The notes beneath the pieces are model-generated. The model was not told the origin of the DNA. It did not search any database and worked only from the letters and a program-made list of their open reading frames with translations. Below, one piece after another: positions 1-9,814 of a DNA stretch of 48,678 bases. Both the position numbers and the translations under genes were made by a program. The stretch's first letter is position 1. Every line of letters starts with the position of its first letter. Source of the DNA: an uncultured Opitutia bacterium (GTDB lineage: Bacteria > Verrucomicrobiota > Verrucomicrobiia > Opitutales > Opitutaceae); the NCBI GenBank assembly GCA_903859715.1, contig CAIONS010000005.1:1-48678 (forward strand), read 5' to 3'.

Positions 1-68
1 CCGGCTGGGATTCGAACCCAGAACCAATTGCTTAAAAGGCAACTGCTCTACCATTGAGCTACCAGCCC
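1..68 (-). tRNA. tRNA-Lys (anticodon UUU), 3' end cut by window edge
   Basis: Read on the minus strand this folds as a tRNA. The 5' acceptor strand GGGCUGG is followed by UA and a D arm beginning GCUC. The anticodon arm is GUUGC-CUUUUAA-GCAAU, giving anticodon UUU (Lys). The T arm CUGGG-UUCGAAU-CCCAG is followed by CCGG, which pairs with the inner acceptor bases. The last three acceptor bases, the discriminator and any CCA lie beyond position 1, so the gene is partial only because of the window boundary. Confidence 0.95.
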
Positions 69-87
69 CCGGGCAAAGTAAAAGCGC

Positions 88-117
88 GAAATAGGTTCCG
101 GCGTCGAGCTTTGGCAA
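88..117 (-). promoter_or_regulatory. Candidate promoter of tRNA-Lys
   Basis: On the minus strand a TTGCCA box (112-117) is separated by 18 bases from TATTTC (88-93). This lies about 20 bases upstream of the tRNA-Lys 5' end, as expected for a housekeeping promoter with a short tRNA leader. The match to the consensus is only moderate. Confidence 0.3.
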
Positions 118-150
118 GTAATTTCGGGTGTGCAAGCTACGGCGCGGGCA

Positions 151-179
151 TTGACCGCGCCGACCCGGGCGCCTAAGCC
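151..179 (+). promoter_or_regulatory. Candidate promoter upstream of the sigma factor gene
   Basis: TTGACC (151-156) and TAAGCC (174-179) are separated by 17 bases, and the sigma factor start is about 65 bases downstream. The -35 box is good and the -10 box is poor, so this is tentative. The rest of 69-245 shows no gene. Confidence 0.25.
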
Positions 180-245
180 AGCCGTCCACTCACCACGAAT
201 TTGGGAACAATTCAAAAATATACCCATCAGAGCGAAGTTGAACGC

Positions 246-851
246 ATGTCAACCAAAGCTCAGGAAGTAGCCTTCGATCAGGTACTCGTAACCCGCTTCA
301 AGAACGGCGACCAGTCGGCCTTCGACGAGATGGTCTCGCGCTATTGGGACCGGATCTACGCGATGGTCAACCAGCTGCTGCGCAACTCGCAGGACGCCGA
401 GGAGGTCACGCAGGATGCCTTCATCCGCGCCCATCGCGGCCTGGCCAATTTCCGCGGGGATTCCGCCTTTTCGACCTGGCTTTACCAGATCGCCACCAAC
501 CTGGCCCGCAACCGCTATTGGTACTGGTGGCGCCGCAAGCGGGATAAGTCGGTCTCCTTCGATGCCCCCGTCAGCGCTGACAATTCGACCACGCTGGCGG
601 ATTTGATCCCGGCCGAGGTGGAGACGCCCGATGACATCACCGTCACACAGGAGTTCGTTGCCCGCATCGCTCAGGGCATGGAAAAGCTCAGCGCGAAGCA
701 CCGCGAGATCCTGACTTTGCGCAACATCAAGAACCTCTCCTACGAGGAAATCGCCGACATCCTCAACATCTCGGTGGGCACCGTAAAAAGCCGCATCGCC
801 CGCGCCCGCGAGAGCCTCCGCGCCAAACTCGGCGAAGATTTCAAGACCTGA
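246..851 (+). CDS. ECF-type RNA polymerase sigma factor (RpoE-like)
   Basis: A 201-residue sigma-70 family protein with only regions 2 and 4, as in ECF sigma factors. Region 2 runs from about 'LVTRFKNGDQSAFDEMV' to the aromatic/basic stretch 'RYWYWWRRKR'. It includes 'DAEEVTQDAFIRAH', which contacts the core enzyme and the -10 element. Region 4 is the C-terminal helix-turn-helix 'LSYEEIADILNISVGTVKSRI', which reads the -35 element. I chose ATG 246 rather than an in-frame TTG at 201 because similarity begins just after it; neither start has a clear ribosome-binding site. The next gene, 41 bases downstream, encodes a probable membrane anti-sigma protein. The pair probably answers an envelope signal, but the stimulus cannot be read from sequence. 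Confidence 0.9.
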   Translation: MSTKAQEVAFDQVLVTRFKNGDQSAFDEMVSRYWDRIYAMVNQLLRNSQDAEEVTQDAFIRAHRGLANFRGDSAFSTWLYQIATNLARNRYWYWWRRKRDKSVSFDAPVSADNSTTLADLIPAEVETPDDITVTQEFVARIAQGMEKLSAKHREILTLRNIKNLSYEEIADILNISVGTVKSRIARARESLRAKLGEDFKT

Positions 852-892
852 CCCCTGCAGCTTGACCCTGCAAAACCTGACCCAACACCGCC

Positions 893-1552
893 ATGAAAGA
901 CTCCAAGTTCATCGAACTCCTGAACCTCTACGTTGATCACCAGATCAGCGCCGACGACGCCACGTTGCTTGAGGCCGAAGTATACTCCAATCCCGAGCGT
1001 CGCCGCGTTTACCGGCAATATTGCCAGATGCAGAAAGCCTGTGCCGAGATGAGCGCCGCTTTTCGCACGGAGGCCCCGGCCGCCAACCCGAAGATCGCGG
1101 AATTCGAGCCGCGTCGCCGCGCAGCCGGCTTGGCCGTGTACGCCACAGGCTTCAGCGCCTTGGCGGCCTGTCTTGCCTTGGTTTTTGTCGTTCGTTCCCG
1201 CGTGGTGCAGTCGGTCGCCCCGTCCGTATCCAGTGTGCACGAGCAGGTCGCGGCTCAGTCGACCCCTGCTGTGCTGGCCACCAACGTCGCCCGCCCGGCC
1301 CTGCAGCCTGCCTTTGGCCCGCGCTCGCTCAAACTGCGCGAGCAGAATACCGAGCTCGCGGACGCCACGACCGATCAAGCCTCGTTTGGCGGCTGGATGA
1401 ACAACGTCCAGCTCTCTTCGATGGAAGGCGTGTCGGTGGATGACCTGCGCTTCGATGGCCGTCCGGCGCTGCCGTCAGACAGCCGCACGAATCGCTCCGT
1501 CCGTCCCTTCCAGGGCAAGGTCGAGATGGCGGCCGTTCGCTTCCAGAAATAA
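893..1552 (+). CDS. Probable membrane-bound anti-sigma factor
   Basis: A 219-residue protein lying directly behind the ECF sigma gene. Its first 55 residues ('LLNLYVDHQISADDATLLEAEV' region, shown here only as its location, residues 10-31) have the helical layout of an anti-sigma domain. The HxxxCxxC zinc motif of the zf-HC2 family is missing: only C44 and C50 are present. One transmembrane helix is predicted at about residues 78-100. It is followed by a low-complexity Ala/Pro/Ser periplasmic part of about 115 residues with no recognised domain. By position and topology it should hold the sigma factor at the inner membrane. That is inference; the periplasmic sensor has no family I recognise. 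Its stop lies two bases from the end of the convergent ruvA. Confidence 0.65.
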   Translation: MKDSKFIELLNLYVDHQISADDATLLEAEVYSNPERRRVYRQYCQMQKACAEMSAAFRTEAPAANPKIAEFEPRRRAAGLAVYATGFSALAACLALVFVVRSRVVQSVAPSVSSVHEQVAAQSTPAVLATNVARPALQPAFGPRSLKLREQNTELADATTDQASFGGWMNNVQLSSMEGVSVDDLRFDGRPALPSDSRTNRSVRPFQGKVEMAAVRFQK

Positions 1553-1553
1553 G

Positions 1554-2156
1554 TCAGCTCAGCGCTTTCTTGATCAAGGCCTCGGTGGAGGCCTTCGGCC
1601 CGAGCGTAAGCGCCGCGCGCCGCACCGCCTGATCGGCGTCGGCGGTCTTGTAGCCGAGCGCAGTGAGCGCGGCGACTGCATCGCGATGCGGCCCGCCGGC
1701 GGGTGCATCGTCCGAAGCGGCGCCAACAGCGGCCGGAGTGGCGGAACTGCTGGAGCCCACCTTTGATTTCAATTCTACCACAAGCCGCTCCGCGGTCTTT
1801 TTGCCGATGCCCGGGCATTTCGCCAGCGTGGCAATGTCACCGATGCGGATGGCGTCCTCGAGTAAGGCCAGCGACAGCCGGCTCATAATACTGAGAGCGA
1901 CCTTCGGACCGACGCCGGTGACGTGCTCAATCATCAGTCGGAAAAAATCCCGGTCCGCGGTGGTCGCGAAGCCGTAGAGTGTCTGCGAGTCCTCGCGATA
2001 GATGACGAGGGTATGAAGTTTCACCAAGGCGCCGGGTGGCGGGAGTTTTTCCGCCGTCGTGACGGGGATGTTCACCTCATAGGCGAACCCGTTGAGCTCG
2101 ATGATGGCGTGAAGCGGCGTGGCGGAAGTGAGCGTGCCCTGGATCGAAGTGATCAT
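1554..2156 (-). CDS. ruvA: Holliday junction branch migration protein RuvA
   Basis: A 200-residue protein, the usual RuvA length. The N-terminal OB-fold begins 'MITSIQGTLTSATPLHAII'. Two helix-hairpin-helix motifs follow: 'VTGVGPKVALSIMSRL' and 'CPGIGKKTAERLVVELK'. An Ala/Gly-rich linker leads to the C-terminal RuvB-contacting domain ('AVAALTALGYKTADADQAVR'). RuvA tetramers bind four-way junctions and load the RuvB motor. The gene is last in a dapA-dapB-ruvA series; its start is five bases after the dapB stop, so it is probably cotranscribed. ruvB and ruvC are not in this window. Confidence 0.97.
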   Translation of the reverse strand: MITSIQGTLTSATPLHAIIELNGFAYEVNIPVTTAEKLPPPGALVKLHTLVIYREDSQTLYGFATTADRDFFRLMIEHVTGVGPKVALSIMSRLSLALLEDAIRIGDIATLAKCPGIGKKTAERLVVELKSKVGSSSSATPAAVGAASDDAPAGGPHRDAVAALTALGYKTADADQAVRRAALTLGPKASTEALIKKALS

Positions 2157-2160
2157 GGCG

Positions 2161-2892
2161 TCACTTCAGGCCGAGCACATCCTGCATATCGTAAACGCCG
2201 GGCTTCTGCGTGGCCACCCATTGGGCGGCGCGCACGGCGCCGCGAGCGTAGATCGCCCGGTCGCTCGCCTTGTGCGTGAGTTCGAGGCGCTCACCGAGGG
2301 CGGCAAAGATGACCGTATGATCGCCAACCACATCGCCGCCACGCAGGGAGTGGATGCCGACCTCCGTGGGTGTGCGTGCGCCCGGGATGCCCTGGCGACC
2401 ATGGCGCAACGCCTCGGTGGTGAGCTGGCGCTCTTCCAGGATGATCTCGAGGAGGCGCGCGGCCGTACCACTGGGCGCATCCTTTTTAAACCGGTGATGC
2501 ATTTCGACAACCTCGGCGTCGTAGTCGGAACCGAGGACGGCGGCAGCGCGGCGGGTCAGCGCAAACAGAAGGTTCACCGCAACGGAGAAATTGCCCGCCC
2601 AGACACACGGGATTTTGGCAGCAAGCGTGAGCAGTTCCTGCTTGGCCGGTGCGGAATGTCCGGTGGTTCCGATCACGACCGGTTTGCCCTGGGCGACGGC
2701 GAGTTCCAGCACGGCCTTCGTGGCGTGAGGCGAACTGAAATCGATGACCACATCCGAGCGCGCAAGTCCGGCGGCGAGATCATCGCCCGGGTTTACCACG
2801 GCGCCGATCCTCAGGCCGAGTGCCGGGACCGAGGTCGAGAGCGCCTGGCCCATGCGGCCCCGGGCGCCATTGATTAGAATCCGGAGGGCCAT
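2161..2892 (-). CDS. dapB: 4-hydroxy-tetrahydrodipicolinate reductase
   Basis: A 243-residue DapB that reduces 4-hydroxy-tetrahydrodipicolinate with NAD(P)H, the second committed step to diaminopimelate and lysine. The dinucleotide-binding loop 'NGARGRMGQ' is at the N-terminus. The catalytic/substrate signature reads 'EMHHRFKKDAPSGTA', with the general-acid histidine and the Lys that binds substrate. It lies four bases downstream of dapA on the same strand, so consecutive enzymes of the pathway are coupled. The product feeds peptidoglycan cross-linking as well as lysine. Confidence 0.96.
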   Translation of the reverse strand: MALRILINGARGRMGQALSTSVPALGLRIGAVVNPGDDLAAGLARSDVVIDFSSPHATKAVLELAVAQGKPVVIGTTGHSAPAKQELLTLAAKIPCVWAGNFSVAVNLLFALTRRAAAVLGSDYDAEVVEMHHRFKKDAPSGTAARLLEIILEERQLTTEALRHGRQGIPGARTPTEVGIHSLRGGDVVGDHTVIFAALGERLELTHKASDRAIYARGAVRAAQWVATQKPGVYDMQDVLGLK

Positions 2893-2895
2893 GGC

Positions 2896-3783
2896 TTATT
2901 TGCGCAGGGCGGCGAGGGCCTTGACCAAGGGTGCGAGATGCGCCGGCGTCAGGTCGCTCAGCGGCGGACGCACGGCGGCGGAGGTGATGATCCCGGCCCG
3001 CACGAGCGCCACCTTGATCGGAACAGGGTTCGGATCCAGGAAGATCGCCTTGAACAGCGGATAGAGCTGCCGATGGAGGCGCGCGGCCTTGGCGTACTCG
3101 TCGGCCAGGGCGAAACGGACCATCTGGCCGATCTCGCGCACGGCGAGATTGGAGGCGACGCTGATGACGCCCTCGGCGCCAACCGCCATGAAGGGCAGGG
3201 TGAGGGAGTCGTCACCACTGAGGACGGTGATGTCGGAGCCCATGGCCTGCTTGAGCTGGTCGACCCGGTCGACGCTGCCACCCGCCTCCTTGATCCAACG
3301 CACGTGAGGATACTTGGCGCGCAGACGCTCCACGACAGGCACGCTGATCTCGATGCCACAGCGGCCGGGAATGGAATAGAGGATGATGGGCCGGTCGGTG
3401 GCGTCCGCCACGGCACAGTAGTGCTGGAAGAGGCCTTCCTGGTTCGGCTTGTTGTAGTAAGGCGTGACCACGAGCATGCCATCGGCACCTGCCGCGTGGG
3501 CTTGGTGCGTCAGCTCAACGGCTTCGTGCGTGGAATTGGAGCCAGTGCCTGCAATCACGGGTACGCGGCCGCGGGCCGACGCGATGACGGCGCGAATCAC
3601 GTCCATGTGTTCCTCATGGCTCAGCGTGGGTGACTCACCCGTGGTGCCGACCGGGACTAGGCCGTTGATGCCGCCTTTGATCTGATGCTCCACCAGTTTC
3701 GCGAGATCGCGATAGGCGACCTCGTGATTCTTGAAAGGCGTGACGAGCGCCGTGAGCGTACCAGTGAGCGGACGGAGTTTCAT
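2896..3783 (-). CDS. dapA: 4-hydroxy-tetrahydrodipicolinate synthase
   Basis: A 295-residue class I aldolase that condenses pyruvate with aspartate semialdehyde. Visible family signatures are 'GTTGESPTL' near residue 45, the catalytic Tyr in 'YSIPGRCG', and the Schiff-base Lys in 'WIKEAGGS'. I chose ATG 3783 because the family starts just before 'LTGTLTALVTPF'. A TTG four codons upstream (3795) is possible. No Shine-Dalgarno is seen before either. This is the first gene of dapA-dapB-ruvA; its promoter should lie in the 69-base gap shared with the divergent pilT remnant, which holds a small GGCAA/TTGCC palindrome at 3791-3802. Confidence 0.96.
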   Translation of the reverse strand: MKLRPLTGTLTALVTPFKNHEVAYRDLAKLVEHQIKGGINGLVPVGTTGESPTLSHEEHMDVIRAVIASARGRVPVIAGTGSNSTHEAVELTHQAHAAGADGMLVVTPYYNKPNQEGLFQHYCAVADATDRPIILYSIPGRCGIEISVPVVERLRAKYPHVRWIKEAGGSVDRVDQLKQAMGSDITVLSGDDSLTLPFMAVGAEGVISVASNLAVREIGQMVRFALADEYAKAARLHRQLYPLFKAIFLDPNPVPIKVALVRAGIITSAAVRPPLSDLTPAHLAPLVKALAALRK

Positions 3784-3852
3784 GGGAGCAGGCAATGTTG
3801 CCTTGCGGTAGAAGGCATGGTGAAATAGGTATTCCGCAACGCTTTTTTACCC

Positions 3853-4754
3853 ATGTCCACTCCACACACGGAAATGATCAACGACCTGCTCAAACTCGCC
3901 GTGGAAAGCGGTGCGAGCGACATCGTCGTAAAATCCAACAAGCCGGGCTACGTGCGAGCATCGTGATGCGTCACATCAAAAGCCGCGTGCCCTCATTCGA
4001 GGACCTCGGGGTGCAGTCCGAGCCCATGCTGAAGCTCGCGCAGGCCAAGGACGGCATCCTTTTGATCTGCGGTGCGACCGGCTCTGGCAAGAGCTCGACG
4101 ATGGCGGCCATGCTCAACTGGATCAACCTGAACATGGACAAGCATATCGTCACGATCGAGGACCCGATCGAGTATACCTTTCAGGATGAGAAGTCGCTGT
4201 TCCAGCAGCGGGAGATCGGCCTTGACGTGCCGAGTTTCGCGTTGGCGATCAAGGCCGTGCTCCGCCAAAACCCCGACATCATCCTCATCGGTGAAATGCG
4301 CGACCGTGAAACGTTTGAGACCGCCATCTCAGCCGCCGAAACGGGCCACTTGGTGTTCTCGACGATGCACGCCGCGACCGTGGGTCAATCACTGACCCGC
4401 CTGTTCGAATTTTTCCCGCCCGAGGAGCAGATCCAGGCGCGGCGCGCGGTGTCCGGTTCGCTGCGCGGCTTCATCTGCCAGAAACTCGTTCCCGCGCTCG
4501 AAGGCGGCGGCCGCGTTCCGACCAACGAGATCCTTAACGCCGACACCGTCGTGAAGAACCTCATCCTCGAGGGCCAGTTCGAGAAGATCCAGGGCATCCT
4601 CGAGGGCAACACCGACTCGAACAGCTTCTCGTTCAACAAGGATATCTACCGCCTCATCAAGGCGGGCAAGATCAGCAAGGCCGAGGGCCTCCGGTTCTCG
4701 CCGAATCCGCAGGCACTGGAGATGAACCTCAAGGGCATCTTCATCAAAACCTGA
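3853..4754 (+). pseudogene. pilT: PilT-like type IV pilus retraction ATPase, internally deleted and frameshifted
   Basis: The 5' piece (ATG 3853) encodes 'LLKLAVESGASDIVVKSNKP', a typical PilT N-terminus, and stops at TGA 3964-3966 after 37 residues. The next frame then continues with 'SIVMRHIKSRVPSFEDLG', Walker A 'GATGSGKSS', the Asp box 'IEDPIEY', Walker B 'PDIILIGEMRD' and the His box 'ETGHLVFSTMH'. Compared with known PilT, about 60-65 residues of the N-terminal PAS-like domain are missing between 'PGYVR' and 'SIVMR'. The frame offset implies a net loss of 3n+1 bases. The stop overlaps an ATG (TGATG, 3964-3968), so a truncated 262-residue ATPase (3966-4754) could be made by coupled re-initiation. 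It would lack most of the domain that PilT uses for ring assembly. A sequencing or assembly deletion is the alternative. Confidence 0.8.
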
Positions 4755-4762
4755 TCGCGCCC

Positions 4763-5671
4763 ATGTCCGTTTCGCGGTGCAGCCGGTATCTGCTGGTGGG
4801 GCTCATGGCCGCCGGACTGCGCGCGGAAGAAAAAACCGGGCCCGCGTCGCCCCCTCCGGAAGACGCCATTATCGCGGCAAAGCGCGACTACGACCTGATC
4901 AAGGGAGCGAAATCCTCCTCGCTCGATCCGCAAAAAATCGACCTGCCGAAGATGGAGGCGCCGATGATGCACCTTTCGGGGGATGAGATGTCAGCCTTTC
5001 TGGAGTCGGAGGCGGCCCAGAAGAAAAAGGCCAAGGACCTCAAAAAAGGGAAATCCGAGAACTGGCTGGTCGACGCGATGAGCGAGAAGAAAACCGACAG
5101 CCGCGATGAAGGAAAGGCCACGGCGATTTCCGGAACCGAGGACGAGCCGGCGACATCACTCACTGCCGATGTGAAGGACGTGCCGCGCAACGACACAAAA
5201 TCCAACACTGCCTCCGCCAAACCGGCGGCCGCAGGCGATAATCCGCTTACGACTTACATGTCGGCCTGGATGACACCGAAGGATCTCGATCTCCTGAAGG
5301 TTAAACCGGCGGAGACCAATTTGGTCGCCGGGCCCGACAAGACGCCGGAACACGGGGCCGACGCCGCGATGTTCGATGGCTTGGTGCGCGGTGACCCGGC
5401 GATTGGCTCGGTGGACACAGGCAGTCGCCCGACGGCAGAGACGCGAACCAATCCTTATCTGGCGGAATTTGCTCCGGATAGCACGGCGGCGGCCGGAATG
5501 AAGGACCTGCTCAGTTTGCCGGCGCCGAGCGGCCCCAGCTACAGCCCTGCGCATCCTTTGCTTCCCACGGCCCAGAATGACCTCAGTCCGGCCAAAACGG
5601 GGACAGCTCCCATGGACCTGCTCAAAACGCCGAACGATGCGAAATATTTCCCGCAGTTGAAACGTTTTTAG
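4763..5671 (+). CDS. Hypothetical secreted/lipid-facing protein downstream of pilT
   Basis: A 302-residue protein with a short N-terminal signal-like stretch ('RYLLVGLMAAGLRAEE'), cleavage likely after 'LRA'. It has no other membrane segment. The mature part is hydrophilic, rich in Lys, Asp, Ala and Pro, and looks largely disordered ('EAAQKKKAKDLKKGKSENW'). I recognise no domain and assign no function. It starts eight bases after the pilT stop, so the two are probably cotranscribed, and a role linked to the pilus or envelope is conceivable. The gene has no visible Shine-Dalgarno. Confidence 0.7.
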   Translation: MSVSRCSRYLLVGLMAAGLRAEEKTGPASPPPEDAIIAAKRDYDLIKGAKSSSLDPQKIDLPKMEAPMMHLSGDEMSAFLESEAAQKKKAKDLKKGKSENWLVDAMSEKKTDSRDEGKATAISGTEDEPATSLTADVKDVPRNDTKSNTASAKPAAAGDNPLTTYMSAWMTPKDLDLLKVKPAETNLVAGPDKTPEHGADAAMFDGLVRGDPAIGSVDTGSRPTAETRTNPYLAEFAPDSTAAAGMKDLLSLPAPSGPSYSPAHPLLPTAQNDLSPAKTGTAPMDLLKTPNDAKYFPQLKRF

Positions 5672-5716
5672 GGCTTGGTTTTTCCGGCGTCGGGAGATGT
5701 TCTAACCGGTTCAACC

Positions 5717-6628
5717 ATGGCATTGGCACTTATTTTTTCCGGTCAGGGAGCCCAAAAAATCGGCATGGGCCGGTCGCTTTCCGAGCAGTCACCCGCGGCT
5801 CGCGCGCTTTATGCCGAGGCCAGCGCGGTTCTCGGCTGGGATTTGGCCAGGATTTGCTTTGAAGGACCTGAGACCGAGCTGACGCAGACCAAGGTCTGCC
5901 AGCCGGCGCTGTTCGTGCACGGCTTGGCCCTGCTAGCCGTCCTACGGGAACAGGGCAAACTGCCCGCTGGTGAGCTGCAATTCGCTCTGGGCTTGAGCCT
6001 GGGCGAGGTGACGGCCTATTGCGCTGCAGGGGTGTTCGATTTTGCGACCGGTCTGCGCGTCGTGGCCGAACGTGGCCGGCTGATGCAGCTGGCATGTGAG
6101 CAGACGACCGGTGGCATGGCGGCCATCATCGGCGAGGAACGGGCGAAGGTTTACGAACTGTGCCGCGAGTTCGATATCGAGGCCGCCAATTTCAACGCGC
6201 CCGGTCAGATTATCGTCTCCGGCGAGAAGTCGAAAATCGACGTGGCTGTCGCGGCCGCGAAGGAGCGGGGCATCAAGAAGGTGATCCCGCTCAACGTCGC
6301 CGGCGCGTATCACTCACGACTGATGGAGCCGGCCCGGACGGCGTTTGCCGCTTACCTGGAGCAGATCCCGTTTTTGACGCCGAAGTTCACCGTGTTCACC
6401 AACACCACCGGACAGACCGTCTCGGCACCCGCCGACCTGAAGGCCGCGCTGGTGAAGCAGGTGGTTTCGTCGGTGCTGTGGGAGGATTGCATGCGCAATG
6501 CCGCGGCCGCCGGGGCGACGGAGTTCTGGGAACTCGGGCCGGGCGGCGTGCTCGCCGGATTGGCGCGACGCACCGAGAAGACCTGGACGGTGAAGAGCTT
6601 TGCAGAATTCCCTGATGTGACCGCCTGA
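5717..6628 (+). CDS. fabD: Malonyl-CoA:ACP transacylase
   Basis: A 303-residue FabD that loads malonyl groups onto acyl carrier protein for fatty acid chain extension. It starts 'MALALIFSGQGAQ', the family's standard opening, at ATG 5717; an upstream in-frame start at 5675 would only add unrelated residues. The nucleophile is Ser94 in 'GLSLGE' (usually GHSLGE, so the neighbouring His is Leu here). The partner is His199 in 'AGAYHSRLM'. It lies two bases before lepA and heads a fabD-lepA-lepB run. It could also supply malonyl-ACP to the 11-20 kb lipid cluster, which has no transacylase of its own. Confidence 0.96.
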   Translation: MALALIFSGQGAQKIGMGRSLSEQSPAARALYAEASAVLGWDLARICFEGPETELTQTKVCQPALFVHGLALLAVLREQGKLPAGELQFALGLSLGEVTAYCAAGVFDFATGLRVVAERGRLMQLACEQTTGGMAAIIGEERAKVYELCREFDIEAANFNAPGQIIVSGEKSKIDVAVAAAKERGIKKVIPLNVAGAYHSRLMEPARTAFAAYLEQIPFLTPKFTVFTNTTGQTVSAPADLKAALVKQVVSSVLWEDCMRNAAAAGATEFWELGPGGVLAGLARRTEKTWTVKSFAEFPDVTA

Positions 6629-6630
6629 CG

Positions 6631-8427
<1,797 letters not shown>

Positions 8428-8436
8428 TTTTTTCCC

Positions 8437-9762
8437 ATGTTCGGCCTGTTTGAATCGCAAGAAGCCAAAACCCGCGAAAGCGCGGTCAACTGGCTGGAGT
8501 TGGCGGACAAGGTCTGGCGCTTCCGACGCGATCTGCTGGACGCCAAGGACACAGGCGACCTGCGCCAGCATACGGATGAGCTGCGCCAGCGGCTGAAGAA
8601 CAAGGCTGCGGCCCCCGAGCTGCAACTGGGCATCGAGGCGCTCGAGGAAGTCCTGCGGCGCACCGGCGGATCCCTTTATCCCAAGAGTGCGCTGGTCGAG
8701 AACGTGGAGTTTTTTCTCGTGGCCGCGATCATGATCATCGGGATCAAGTCATATTTCATTCAGCCGTTCAAGATCCCCACAAACTCGATGTGGCCGACGT
8801 ACAACGGCATGACGCCGGAGATCTACAGCAAGCCCGCCGCCGAGCCGAGCGCGCTCACGGAAGCCGTGCGCGTGGTGGCGCGAGGCGCGTGGCCGCATCG
8901 GCTTGACGCTCCGGCTGCCGGCGAAGTGCTGGTGCCGGTCTACGGGGCCGAAAACCGCGGGATTGTGCATTGCCGGATCGTCCCGGGACATACCTGGCTG
9001 ATTTTTCCGACGCAACTGCGGGAGTACACGCTGCTCGTCGGCGACCGGCCGGTCACGGTGACACTGCCGCTTGATTTCGATTTCGACTGGGTGGTGTCGG
9101 ACGCTCTTTTCCCGGGAACCCGAAGCCGGAGCACCGGCGAATTCTTCGCCCTGATGCTAGCGAAGATCAAAGCGCGTGAGACCGAGATCGTGATGGTCGA
9201 CGGGCAGCCGACCCCGTGCGTCCGCACCGGACGCTATGTGAAAGCCGGTGAACGCATCCTGTCGTTTGACGAGCTTACCGGCGACATGCTGTTCGTGGAC
9301 CGCTTCACATATAATTTTTTCCGGCCACAAGTGGGGCAGGGCTTCGTCTTCTGGACGGGGAATATCAAAAGTGAGCAAATGTTGAATAGTTCTGGGAACC
9401 AGATTGCGGAGTATTACGTCAAGCGCTTGATCGGGACTCCGGGCGATGTGATTCAGATCCATGAGCCGGTGATTTACCGCAATGGCCAACCGATCACCGG
9501 TGCCAAGGCGTTTGAAATGAATGCGCACCGTGAGAGTGGCTATCGCGGCTATTTTAACGGCCCTTCCGACGGTCGCGCACGTTTTCTCCTGACCGATCTG
9601 GATCAACTCACGGTTCCGGCGAACTCTTTTTTTGCCATGGGTGATAATTCCGGCAACAGCGCCGATAGCCGTTACTGGGGCTTTGTGCCGGCCAAGGACG
9701 TCGTCGGACGCCCGTTATTCATCTATTTTCCGTTCAGCAGTCATTGGGGTCCGGCCCGGTAG
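8437..9762 (+). CDS. lepB: Signal peptidase I with a long internal insertion
   Basis: A 441-residue S26 signal peptidase that cleaves signal peptides at the outer face of the inner membrane. An 85-residue, mostly helical cytoplasmic lead precedes one transmembrane helix (about 91-109). The catalytic Ser117 is in 'PTNSMWPTYNG' and the catalytic Lys329 in 'YYVKRLIGTPGD'. The C-terminal box is 'MGDNSGNSADSRYWG'. Ser and Lys are 212 residues apart, against about 55 in E. coli LepB. The extra sequence (about 125-280) lies before the 'GDMLFVDRFTYNF' box and should form an added beta-rich periplasmic domain. It follows lepA by nine bases. Confidence 0.94.
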   Translation: MFGLFESQEAKTRESAVNWLELADKVWRFRRDLLDAKDTGDLRQHTDELRQRLKNKAAAPELQLGIEALEEVLRRTGGSLYPKSALVENVEFFLVAAIMIIGIKSYFIQPFKIPTNSMWPTYNGMTPEIYSKPAAEPSALTEAVRVVARGAWPHRLDAPAAGEVLVPVYGAENRGIVHCRIVPGHTWLIFPTQLREYTLLVGDRPVTVTLPLDFDFDWVVSDALFPGTRSRSTGEFFALMLAKIKARETEIVMVDGQPTPCVRTGRYVKAGERILSFDELTGDMLFVDRFTYNFFRPQVGQGFVFWTGNIKSEQMLNSSGNQIAEYYVKRLIGTPGDVIQIHEPVIYRNGQPITGAKAFEMNAHRESGYRGYFNGPSDGRARFLLTDLDQLTVPANSFFAMGDNSGNSADSRYWGFVPAKDVVGRPLFIYFPFSSHWGPAR

Positions 9763-9814
9763 GCTCTCATAGGCATATTACGCACAATGAATATTATGTT
9801 AAGTAAGGTTGTGC

